37,197 nt of DNA from Lacticaseibacillus pantheris DSM 15945 = JCM 12539 = NBRC 106106 (GTDB taxonomy: Bacteria; Bacillota; Bacilli; Lactobacillales; Lactobacillaceae), in assembly GCF_001311175.1 (NCBI RefSeq), contig NZ_BBAI01000022.1, forward strand, positions 1 through 37,197. Direction: 5' to 3'. Shown here piece by piece: positions 1-7,366 of this stretch; position 1 is the first letter of the stretch, and each line of letters opens with the position of its first letter. A model generated the notes under the pieces. It searched no databases and was not told the origin of the DNA. It saw only the letters and a list, made by a program, of their open reading frames with translations. A program made the translations under genes and the position numbers.

Positions 1-237
1 CTTTCGTGGGGTGCTCCGAGGTAACCACAGCTAGGGCGAAGGCTCCAACCCGCCAAGTGCGGGCGCGTTTCCGCCGCGATTCTGAGCCTGCCCGGAAACC
101 CACCGGTCAGTCTCAGAATTCGTCGTGCCGTACGTCACTGCGTTCCTACGGCGGTACCCCCTGGCAGTGGTTACCTCTCCGACCCCCACACGCCTCCGCT
201 CACCGGCCCGACCGACGCGGCCTCTCGCTGCTGTTGC
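1..237 (-). repeat. Structured repeat P1 (type A), cut by window start
   Basis: Reading the minus strand, this block matches P7 (24548-24828) almost throughout: the arm around 183-230, the segment at 75-120 and the terminal part at 1-45 all align. It folds into a basal stem with three inner arms. The arm at 128-152 is the small hairpin (CCGTACGTC...TCCTACGG) also found in P3, P4, P6, P8 and P9. The arm at 86-120 pairs CTGAG with CTCAG. The conserved internal-loop motif reads ACCTCGGAG on the minus strand at about 14-22. By comparison with P12 the outermost part of the stem lies beyond the window start. No coding potential is convincing here. Bases 238-451 hold no gene or motif I can support. 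Confidence 0.75.
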
Positions 238-451
238 AATTACGTTGCCAGTACGATGTCTCCTTCCCAAAGACGGCCAGCGGATTACCGACAGCTCGTG
301 AACTCTAATCTACGTAACAACGAGACCGTCATCATGCGTTGCTCGACCAAACTGGTATTGGTATGGACTGTACCGTTATCTGAGTACGCACTACGGATTT
401 GTCTGAAGCTGTTCTACAGTTGGAATGGTTGTGAGTCGTTTTGTAATCGTC

Positions 452-752
452 ACGGTGAACATCTACCGTTGGTCGTACTGACGTGGTGGTGGAGGTTGAG
501 CGGCTGGTCCCCGTGACGGCTGCATGCCCGTAGTTCTGTTGGAATTAATGTCAGTTGGTGCTTTAGCGCCTACTGACAGTTATGACTTACAGAATCAAAT
601 TGGCTAGACCGAGTGGTTTTCTCGGGCTAGGGCAATTCGCGGTAGCCCGGTACGGGCGTGAGCGTGAGGCACGTAGCCGGTCGCGGGGACCAGCCGCTCA
701 ACCGGAGCCACCACGTCAGTACGATCAGCCACTAGCAGCGGTCACCGTGGAG
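452..752 (+). repeat. Structured repeat P2 (type C)
   Basis: Long quasi-palindrome. The basal stem pairs GGTCGTACTGACG (471-483) with its complement ending at 726, and CACGGTGA (452-459) with TCACCGTG (742-749). Inner arms follow: a hairpin at about 535-594 (TTCTGT...ACAGAA), a hairpin at about 599-636 and one at about 640-690. The internal-loop motif ACCGGAG lies at 701-707 in the 3' strand, and a second, ACCGTGGAG, at 744-752, resembles the end of the type A copies. P10 (23961-24256) is an inverted relative with the same arms and flanking sequence. A 170-residue reading frame runs through it only because the repeat lacks stops; I do not regard it as a gene. Confidence 0.8.
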
Positions 753-911
753 CGGTCCACCAAGTCGCAGTACCCCACGGCACCCCCACCGGCCAGAACC
801 GCCACCGCCACGACCGGACGAATTACGTGCCATAAATCGAGCGCAAAACGTGTCTTTTTCTTACAATTCGTGCATAATGGGACTATGGATAAAAATGGAG
901 ATAGACAGGGC

Positions 912-1579
912 ATGACACCGAACAAAGAAGACTATTTAAAGATCATTCTCGAGCTGGGTGGCGACGAACACAAAGTCGCCAACAAGCAGGTGGGGGCGGC
1001 CATTGGCGTGGCTGCGGCGTCCGTGACGGAGATGGTGGACAAGTTGGAAGAAGCTCGGCTCGTCACCCACACACCGTATCACGCATTCAGCTGACTGATA
1101 GCGGTCGGCTGGCGGCAGCAAAGTTGGTGCGTAACCACCGCCTTTGGGAAGTGTTCCTGATGACCCAGCTACTTTATCCGTATGACGCACTGCATAGCGA
1201 GGCTGAATTACTGGAGCACGCCACGACGGACGATATGGCTAACCGCTTGGATTATTTCCTCAAGCGACCGAAGACCTGCCCGCATGGTGGCGTGATTCCG
1301 GATGCCAACGGGAATTATGTACACCAAAGTACGACCCCGCTGGCCGACCTGCAGCCGGGAGCAAAAGCCACGGTTGAACGCGTAATGGACGAGTCCAACC
1401 TCCTCGACTTTCTCAGCGTGATTGACATCAAGCTGAATGACGAAGTACTGGCCGTCGACAATAGTAACGGCGGCATCACGCTTCGGGTGTCCCGTACGGG
1501 CAAAGTGGTGATGGTCAAGTCTGAATTTGCACAGGGCATCTTTATTACCAGCCCAGAGATTATTGCAGCTAACAAGTAA
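912..1579 (+). CDS. DtxR/SirR-family metal-dependent transcriptional repressor (one frame shift)
   Basis: Metal-sensing regulator of manganese or iron uptake genes. The N-terminal winged helix begins MTPNKEDYLKIILEL and has the recognition segment GVAAASVTEMVDKLEE. The dimerisation and metal domain includes RNHRLWEVFL, EAELLEHATTDD and the family signature CPHGGVIP, and an FeoA-like SH3 domain follows over roughly the last 75 residues. The CPHG Cys argues for the three-domain DtxR/SirR/ScaR type rather than the short Bacillus MntR. The frame changes near 1082 (TATCACGCATTC); one added G restores HTPYHGIQLTDSGRLAA and a 222-residue protein. An in-frame ATG at 885 is an alternative start, but family members begin as chosen here. 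The regulator sits 24 bases upstream of zwf. Its targets are not visible in the window. Confidence 0.85.
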
Positions 1580-1603
1580 CGCGACTTAGGAAGGGCATGC
1601 ATA

Positions 1604-3079
1604 ATGACTCAAGAACAAGCAAGTGTAATTACAATTTTTGGTGGTTCCGGCGACTTGGCGCGGCGCAAGCTGTACCCGGCATTATTCCAACTGTACCGGC
1701 ACGGCATTCTGCACGACCACTTTGCTGTCATTGGCACCGCACGGCGTCCGTGGACTAACGAGTACTACCGTGACGTCATCGCGACCAGCTTGAAGCGAAG
1801 CCGGGGCCGTGTCCGATTCGGTACACGCCTTTGCCAGCCACTTCTACTACCAAAGTCATGACGTCACTGATGCCGACCACTACGTCACGCTCCGTAAGCT
1901 GTCGGCCCAGCTCGACGACAAGTACAGCGCTGGCGGGAACCGGTTGTTCTACATGGCGATGGCACCACAGTTCTTCGGCATTATTGCCAGCCACATCCGG
2001 TCGGAGCAATTGTTGTCTGCGAGCGGCTACAACCGACTCGTGATCGAGAAGCCGTTTGGCCACGATTTTGATAGCGCCAAGGAATTGAACGATTCGATCA
2101 ATTCTGCGTTCGATGAGGACCAGATTTACCGGATTGACCACTATTTAGGCAAAGAAATGGTGCAGTCGTTGATGGCCATTCGCTTTGGTAACCCCGTATT
2201 TAAGCCAATTTGGAACCGCGACTACGTGGATAACGTTCAGATTACGCTCGCCGAAGCCGTTGGGGTTGAAGAACGAGCGGGCTACTACGAAACGGCCGGG
2301 GCGCTACGCGATATGGTGCAAAACCACATCATGCAGCTCATCGCTTACGTGGCAATGCCCGAACCAGAATCGTTGACCCCCGCAGCGGTGCACCAAGCAA
2401 AGCGGAGTATTCTGGAATCGCTGAAGCCGTTGACGACTGCGCAGGCAGCAGACAACTTTGTACGCGGCCAGTATGTTGGCGATACGCCCGACCAGCGCGA
2501 CTACGTGCAGGAGGACGGCGTGGCGGCTGACTCAAAGACGGAGACCTTCGTGGCCGGGCGGATTGAGCTGACCGACTCCGCGTGGACCGGCGTACCGTTC
2601 TACGTGCGGACCGGGAAGCACATGACGCGCAAGTCCACGCAGATTACGGTGAACTTCAAGCCGACTGAGCACAACATCTTTGCGCCGGTGGGTTGCCCAG
2701 ATTTGAGCGGCAACTCCTTGACCATCTTTGTCGAGCCCGAGGAGGGGTACCGACTGGTGGTCAACAGCAAGCAGTTAGGCCAGGATTACCACGTGGGGCA
2801 GTTCCCGTTGAACTTCCGTCACACCGCCAACGAGATTGCCAACGCACCGGAGGCCTACGAGCACCTGATTCAGGATGCCTTGGCGGGCAACCAAACCAAC
2901 TTTACGCGCTGGCATGAACTCAAGGCTACCTGGCAGTACGTGGACAAGATTCGTGAAGCGTGGGATGCCAGTCCGGACATGCAACTTACGAGTCTGGTTC
3001 CATGGGGCCATCTGCCTCGGATGACCTGCTGGCGAAGTACGGCGACAGTTGGAGCTGGGATGGTTCGGCGAACGATTAA
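1604..3079 (+). CDS. zwf: Glucose-6-phosphate 1-dehydrogenase (two frame shifts)
   Basis: Oxidises glucose 6-phosphate to 6-phosphogluconolactone with NAD(P)+, the entry to the oxidative pentose-phosphate or phosphoketolase route. The Rossmann motif IFGGSGDLARRKLYPAL is at the N-terminus, the catalytic RIDHYLGKEMVQ is at about 170, and VRTGKHM lies in the C-terminal domain. AGGAAGG at 1588-1594 sets the ATG start. The frame changes near 1796 (net +1 or -2) and near 2983, where one missing base (a CC read as C) hides the true C-terminus. Restored, it ends GSMGPSASDDLLAKYGDSW...SAND and stops at 3079, giving about 491 residues, the normal family length. The uncorrected reading runs on to 3083 with an unrelated tail. 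A strong terminator follows. zwf is probably cotranscribed with the regulator in front of it. Confidence 0.93.
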
Positions 3080-3097
3080 TTGAAAATATGGATGAAT

Positions 3098-3128
3098 GGG
3101 TGCTACGTTGAGACGTGGCACCCTTTTT
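3098..3128 (+). terminator. Intrinsic terminator of zwf
   Basis: GGGTGC-t-ACGT, a TGAG loop, ACGT-g-GCACCC, then TTTTT at 3124-3128. It lies 18 bases after the restored zwf stop. Confidence 0.9.
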
Positions 3129-3264
3129 GTAGTGCCGTTTGGTCTGCACCATCCGTTTTAAACCTAGCGACTTTTTTTTGAAATGCCAATATGGAATGGT
3201 AATGGTGTGTAAAAAGAATTGCTACGCAAATGCCGCTGTTATGCGTTTTGCCGAGTTTATACAT

Positions 3265-3293
3265 TTGACTTACTTTTAGTATGCAGTCATACT
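3265..3293 (+). promoter_or_regulatory. Promoter and dyad operator of the DJ-1/OYE operon
   Basis: The -35 TTGACT is at 3265-3270, a 17-base spacer follows, and the -10 CATACT is at 3288-3293. A perfect 6-bp dyad, AGTATGCAGTCATACT (3278-3293), overlaps the spacer and covers the whole -10, so a bound repressor would block polymerase. The cognate regulator is not identified. The RBS AAGGGG at 3324-3329 precedes the first gene. Confidence 0.65.
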
Positions 3294-3337
3294 CGAATAT
3301 GTGTTAACAAATACTAACGTAAAAAGGGGTTTGAGTG

Positions 3338-4036
3338 ATGACAAAAGCTTTGATTGTTGTGACTAATACGGCACGGTTTGAGGGGATTAACCGGGCCACC
3401 GGGGTATGGTTGAGTGAGGCGACCCACTTCCACGCCGTTATGTCGGACAATGGTATTGATGTGGACTATATGAGTCCTAACGGTGGTTACGTGCCGCTCG
3501 ATCCTGGTTCGTTGGCAACTGACGCTATGGACGATACGAATTGGCAATTCTATGGGGACAATGATTACCGCGAACGCGCGTTGGCACGTTCCCTGCGGCC
3601 GGATCAGGTTAATCCCGACGACTACGACCTAATCTACTATGCTGGCGGCCACGGTGTGATGTGGGACTTTCCGCAAAGCACGGCGGTGGCCGCAATTGCT
3701 CAATCCATCTACAAGCGTGGTGGTTTGGTTACTGCCGTCTGCCATGGTGTGGTGGGCTTGCTGGCAATTAAGGACGCTGACGGTGACAACTTGATTGTGG
3801 GTAAGCACCTCACTGGTTTTACCAACGAGGAAGAGGCCCTCAACCAGTTGACTGACGCCGTGCCATTCTTAGCTGAAGACGCCCTCAAAGACGCCGGAGC
3901 CGTTTACACGAAGGCGGACGCCTATACCGAGAACGTCGTGGTTGATGGACAGCTGATTACGGGACAGAACCCGCAATCAGCACATGGTGTCGGGATTGCG
4001 GCGGTACGGGCACTGAAGGGAGTACAGGTTGACTAA
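3338..4036 (+). CDS. DJ-1/PfpI superfamily protein (Hsp31/glyoxalase III-like)
   Basis: Cytoplasmic class-I glutamine-amidotransferase-like protein of about 232 residues, intact. It has the family plan: an N-terminal strand TKALIVVTNTARF, the segment DYDLIYYAGGHGVMWDF before the nucleophile elbow, and the elbow TAVCHGVVGLL, whose Cys (near residue 136) would be the nucleophile. The length and the GGHG segment resemble Hsp31-type chaperone/glyoxalase III proteins that remove methylglyoxal or repair glycated groups; the substrate is inferred. The start is ATG 3338, set by AAGGGG about 8 bases upstream; a GTG at 3335 is also in frame. Its stop overlaps the TTG start of the flavin oxidoreductase by 8 bases. 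The pairing of an electrophile-detoxifying protein with an enone reductase suggests a response to reactive carbonyls. Confidence 0.85.
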   Translation: MTKALIVVTNTARFEGINRATGVWLSEATHFHAVMSDNGIDVDYMSPNGGYVPLDPGSLATDAMDDTNWQFYGDNDYRERALARSLRPDQVNPDDYDLIYYAGGHGVMWDFPQSTAVAAIAQSIYKRGGLVTAVCHGVVGLLAIKDADGDNLIVGKHLTGFTNEEEALNQLTDAVPFLAEDALKDAGAVYTKADAYTENVVVDGQLITGQNPQSAHGVGIAAVRALKGVQVD

Positions 4037-5135
4037 TTTTGATGACAGTATTGAGTTGAAGTCTGGTGTAACTTTGCGTAATCGTTTGGTGATGTCGCCC
4101 ATGACGACGGAACAAAGCTTCTTTAATGGCACCGTGACGCGCGGCGAGATCGAGTATTATGCTGACCGGGCCACGGGTCTTGGGGCCATCATTACCGGCG
4201 CGGCGAACGTGCAGGATGGTGGTAAGGGTTGGCAGGGCGAATTATCTATTGCCCATGACACTATGATTCCAGAACTTACTGAGTTAGCGAGCGCTATCCA
4301 CGCGCGGGGCACGAAGGCGTTCGTGCAGATATTCCACGCGGGTAGGATGACCAACAGGGCCACTTTGTCCGGTGAACAAACCGTGTCGGCTAGTGCCGTT
4401 GCGGCGCCGCGTCCGGGGGCGGAGACGCCGCGGGCCATGACCATTGCGGAGATCCACGCTACGGTGCGAGCATTTGGCGATGCGACTCGCCGCGCCATCC
4501 AGGCCGGCTTTGACGGTGTCGAGCTACACGGTGCCAATACGTACTTGTTGCAACAGTTCTTCTCACCGCATTCCAACCGCCGTACGGACGAATATGGTGG
4601 CGATGTGTCGGGTCGGTACCGTTTTATCGGTGAGGTGCTCGACAGCGTCTTTGCCGCGGTTGACCAGTACGCCGATCGATCGTTCGTGGTGGGCTACCGG
4701 GTTTCTCCAGAGGAATTTGAGGAACCAGGGATTCGATTTGATGACACGCTGTGGTTGTTGGGCCAGCTGCGGGATAGCCGGCTGGATTACGTGCACATCT
4801 CGTTGAACAGTTACGACCGGGTGGCGCGCAGTGATGACTATCAGGACCGGCCAATTATCGCGTACGTGCACGAGGCGTTGCAGGGTAAGCTACCGCTGAT
4901 TGGTGTTGGCGGAGTCCGCACCCGGCAGGACGTGAACAACGTGCTGCAGGATGCCGAGATGGTGGCGGTCGGCCAGCAACTTTTGTACGATCCCACGTGG
5001 GCGGTCAAGCTCGCGCAGGGCGCGGACGACGCGATGTTGTCGGTACCGTTCAAGGAGGCGGTGGAGTTCGTGCCGTTGAACACCCCGCTGTACAACTTTG
5101 CGGCCGCGCGTTATCGCGGACGTGTGAATATTTAG
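4029..5135 (+). CDS. NADH:flavin oxidoreductase, Old Yellow Enzyme family
   Basis: FMN-dependent ene-reductase with a TIM-barrel fold, 368 residues, intact. Family features are NRLVMSPMTTEQSF near the N-terminus (FMN site), FVQIFHAGRM, GFDGVELHGANTYLLQQFFS, SNRRTDEYGG, and the C-terminal phosphate-binding IGVGGVRTRQDV. The start is TTG 4029, inside the end of the upstream DJ-1-like gene (GTTGACTAA), which implies translational coupling. It probably reduces activated C=C bonds of enones or quinone-like electrophiles; the natural substrate cannot be read from sequence. It is followed by a hairpin that may terminate both this gene and the facing GntR gene. Confidence 0.93.
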   Translation: MTNFDDSIELKSGVTLRNRLVMSPMTTEQSFFNGTVTRGEIEYYADRATGLGAIITGAANVQDGGKGWQGELSIAHDTMIPELTELASAIHARGTKAFVQIFHAGRMTNRATLSGEQTVSASAVAAPRPGAETPRAMTIAEIHATVRAFGDATRRAIQAGFDGVELHGANTYLLQQFFSPHSNRRTDEYGGDVSGRYRFIGEVLDSVFAAVDQYADRSFVVGYRVSPEEFEEPGIRFDDTLWLLGQLRDSRLDYVHISLNSYDRVARSDDYQDRPIIAYVHEALQGKLPLIGVGGVRTRQDVNNVLQDAEMVAVGQQLLYDPTWAVKLAQGADDAMLSVPFKEAVEFVPLNTPLYNFAAARYRGRVNI

Positions 5136-5185
5136 CAACACAAAGATGGCCGTCTCCAGCAATGGGGACGGCCTTCGTGTTGCCG
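5134..5185. terminator. Bidirectional hairpin between OYE and GntR genes
   Basis: GCAACAC pairs with GTGTTGC and GGCCGTC with GACGGCC around a short loop. It begins next to the OYE stop and ends just before the gntR stop, between convergent genes. There is no long U-run on either side. Confidence 0.6.
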
Positions 5186-5187
5186 CA

Positions 5188-5897
5188 TTATGTACGCGCA
5201 ATGTTGAAAGTAAAGTAGTTGTTGTCACCGCGATATTGGGCGATGGAGTACTCAAGGACACGCCCGTCGCTGACCTGACCCAGCGTGTGGAAGTAAAATG
5301 TAGGGCTGCCGGGCGCGACTTGGAGGCTGGCAGCCGTATCGGGATCGGCGGCGACCACTTCGAGTTTGCGGTTCACGCTGGTAATACCGAGGTGGCGGTG
5401 TTCTAGCTCGGTGTAGAGTGACTGGCGGGCAAAGTCGACCTGGTCGAGTCCGGGCAAAGGTGTCACTGTAGGTACGAGGTCACCAGAACGACGGCTCATC
5501 GTCGGCAAAACGGAGGCGCACGAGGCGGTACACTTGGGCATCATCCGGTAGGTGCAGGGCCTGTTGCACTTCGGGCGTTGCCAGTTGGGTGTAGAGCCCG
5601 AGCACATCGGTTCGGCTACAGCGACCGTTGGCGGCGATTTCTTGGTTATAGCTTTGAATGACATGGGTGAATTGTTGGGCAATCTTACTTTGCCGGACGA
5701 GGGTACCGCGGTGTTGTTTCCGTTCCAGTAATCCTTGGTTGACCAAAATCCGGATTGCCTGGCGATGGTGGGCCGACTCACGGCAAACTCGGCGGCGAGG
5801 TCGACCTCTTTGGGGATGATGCTACCTTCGGGATAGTGCCGTCGGTGATGCGGGCGCGCAGTGTTTGCTCAATTACCTGGTATTTCGGTTGTGTCAA
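5188..5897 (-). CDS. GntR/UTRA-family transcriptional regulator (four frame shifts)
   Basis: Winged-helix repressor with a small-molecule-binding UTRA domain (HutC/TreR type). The restored N-terminus reads TQPKYQVIEQTLRARITDGT, then VDLAAEFAVSRPTI, a typical recognition helix, and ILVNQGLLERKQHRGTLV, the wing. The C-terminal half has FARQSLYTELEHRHLGI, FYFHTLGQ and VLEYSIAQYRGDNNYFTF, typical UTRA strands that sense a sugar phosphate or similar effector. The start is TTG 5897 behind GGAGG at 5905-5909. Four single-base deletions, at about 5840, 5757, 5490 and 5468, break the frame; restoring them gives 237 residues, the normal size. The gene faces the DJ-1/OYE operon, so it could control that or a distant sugar operon. 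Confidence 0.8.
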
Positions 5898-5996
5898 AGC
5901 TATACCTCCGTGGTTCTTTGCCTACCAGTATAGCATGGGTGGTGTGTTGTGCTGGGTGAGTCGGTTGGCAGACTGCGCCTTTGGTGGAATTCCCTC

Positions 5997-6223
5997 GGTT
6001 AGTTGGCGTGGGGTGACTCCGGTAGCTAGCGTTGAATCCCTGGCCGGAGCTACGAGCCTCACGCTCCGGCCGTACCGGCCTCCCGCGAATGGTGGAACTC
6101 GAGCAAAAACGGCTCGATTTCCACCATTTGATTCTGTACGTCGCTACGCTCCAACAGAACTACGGGCCTGCAGCCGCCAGGGATTCAACGCTAGCTACCT
6201 ACGTCACCCCGCGCCAACTAACC
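5997..6223 (-). repeat. Structured repeat P4 (type C)
   Basis: The basal stem pairs GGTTAGTTGGCG (5997-6008) with CGCCAACTAACC (6212-6223), and further in pairs GCTAGCGTTGA with TCAACGCTAGC. The stem sequence is unlike those of P2, P6 or P9. The internal-loop motif CTCCGGT (6017-6023), read on the minus strand, is ACCGGAG. Inner arms are CCGGCCG/CGGCC near 6065-6080, GGTGGAA/TTCCACC at 6090-6125 and TTCTGTACGTC...AACAGAA at 6131-6159, the small conserved hairpin in variant form. Confidence 0.8.
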
Positions 6224-6271
6224 TAGTTTTGAATTACACCAGACCGCTTCAATTACGATGTGGCGAGTGCC

Positions 6272-6509
6272 GGGAGGGAGAGTTGGCTGACGGAGCTGAC
6301 TGGGACTGGAACGGTGACCGCTGTTAGGGGGTACCGCTGTAGGAGCCAAGGGCGACGTACAGCGCGACGAGATTAAAGACTGACGACGCTTTTTGTCGGC
6401 AGGCTTTAATTCGCACCGGAAACCGCGTTATTTGCGGTTGGAGGTTTCGCCCTAGCAGCGGTCACCGTGGAATGTCCCACCAAGGCGTAGTCAGTCAACT
6501 CTCCCTCCC
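6272..6509 (+). repeat. Structured repeat P3 (type A)
   Basis: The basal stem pairs GGGAGGGAGAGTTG (6272-6285) with CAACTCTCCCTCCC (6496-6509), then GGTGACCGCTG (6313-6323) with CAGCGGTCACC. Inner arms: CCGCTGTAGG...GTACAGCG (6334-6365), ATTAAAG/CTTTAAT (6371-6411) and AACCGC/GCGGTT (6421-6439). The internal-loop motif is ACCGTGGA at 6464-6471. P3 lies 48 bases from P4 in opposite orientation and ends 10 bases before the deoC stop, so it may double as the deoC 3' end. Confidence 0.8.
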
Positions 6510-6519
6510 AGCACCACCA

Positions 6520-7239
6520 TCAGTCTTGTTCAAGGCTGATGGTGGTGACGTGGTCGGTGAGCATGCGGTCGCGGAGCGCATTGATGATGTGCACGCCCGC
6601 ACTAGTTCCAATCCGCGTAGCCCCCGCGCGGATCATGGCGAGGAAGTCGTCGGAATTGCGAATACCACCTGCGGCTTTGACCTGCACGGCGTCACCCACC
6701 GTGGACTTCATCAGGCGGACATCCTCGACCGTCGCGCCGCCGGTTCCAAAACCCGTGGAGGTCTTGATGAAGTCCGGCCGTACCCGCCCCGCAATCGTTG
6801 CTGCGCGCCGAATCTCGTCCTTTGTGAGGTAGCAGTTTTCAAAGATGACTTTGCATGGCACCTCGTGTTCGTGGCACGCCCGCACCATTGCCGTCATTTC
6901 GTCCTCAATATAGTTATCGTCGCCGTCTTTCAGGGCCGTGATGTTCAGAACGTAGTCAATTTCGTTTGCGCCGTGGGCCATCGCATCCTGGGCCTCGAAG
7001 ACTTTGGCCGCAATACTGGTTTGGCCCAGTGGAAAGGCAATGGCCGCCCCCGTGTCAATATCGGTGCCCCGCAACTGCTTGGCACAAAGCGCGGATTGTA
7101 CCTGGTTAATGGCGACCATTTTGAAGTGGTACTCCTTAGCCTCGGCACATAACTTGATCATGTCCGCACGGGTGGCGTCTGCGTGCAGGTTCGTGTGGTC
7201 AATCATGCGTGCAAAATCATCAAGCGTATATTTAGTCAT
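6520..7239 (-). CDS. deoC: Deoxyribose-phosphate aldolase
   Basis: Cleaves 2-deoxyribose 5-phosphate to acetaldehyde and glyceraldehyde 3-phosphate in deoxyribonucleoside catabolism. It is intact at 239 residues. Hallmarks are the N-terminal [15 protein letters not shown], the [15 protein letters not shown] strand, VIFENCYLT, the Schiff-base segment [14 protein letters not shown] with the catalytic Lys, and VKAAGGIRN near the C-terminus with the second active-site Lys. The start is ATG 7239 with AAAGGGG at 7249-7255. It stands alone, without deoxynucleoside permease or phosphorylase genes, behind its own promoter with operator and cre-like sequences. Confidence 0.97.
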   Translation of the reverse strand: MTKYTLDDFARMIDHTNLHADATRADMIKLCAEAKEYHFKMVAINQVQSALCAKQLRGTDIDTGAAIAFPLGQTSIAAKVFEAQDAMAHGANEIDYVLNITALKDGDDNYIEDEMTAMVRACHEHEVPCKVIFENCYLTKDEIRRAATIAGRVRPDFIKTSTGFGTGGATVEDVRLMKSTVGDAVQVKAAGGIRNSDDFLAMIRAGATRIGTSAGVHIINALRDRMLTDHVTTISLEQD

Positions 7240-7257
7240 CAGTTTTCGCCCCTTTAT

Positions 7258-7305
7258 AATATGTAATTACATATTCAGAATAAAGCGCTTACCCACTAAT
7301 GTCAA
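7258..7305 (-). promoter_or_regulatory. deoC promoter with cre-like site and 18-bp palindromic operator
   Basis: On the minus strand the -35 TTGACA is at 7305-7300, a 17-base spacer follows, and the -10 TATTCT is at 7282-7277. A cre-like sequence, GGTAAGCGCTTTAT (7292-7279), covers the spacer and -10; its core matches the CcpA consensus while its outer bases deviate. A perfect 18-bp palindrome, AATATGTAATTACATATT (7258-7275), covers the expected transcription start, about 20 bases upstream of the start codon. The arrangement suggests carbon catabolite repression plus a specific deo-type repressor, both inferred. Confidence 0.75.
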
Positions 7306-7312
7306 TATACAC

Positions 7313-7356
7313 AAAAATCGGCCTCAACTCGTGGTTGCATTCACGGTTGAAGCCGA
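7313..7356 (-). terminator. Intrinsic terminator of the argF-carA-carB operon
   Basis: On the minus strand TCGGCTTCAAC pairs with GTTGAGGCCGA (one mismatch) and is followed by TTTTT. It lies 11 bases after the carB stop and just upstream of the deoC -35. Confidence 0.8.
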
Positions 7357-7366
7357 CTATTTACGT

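Noticed and set aside
582..911. N-terminal extension of the DtxR gene through repeat P2
   Set aside because: The extra residues are basic, low-complexity and encoded by the repeat; family members start at MTPNKEDYL.
6472..7152. 226-residue plus-strand reading frame opposite deoC
   Set aside because: Shadow of intact deoC; the composition and lack of motifs argue against a gene.
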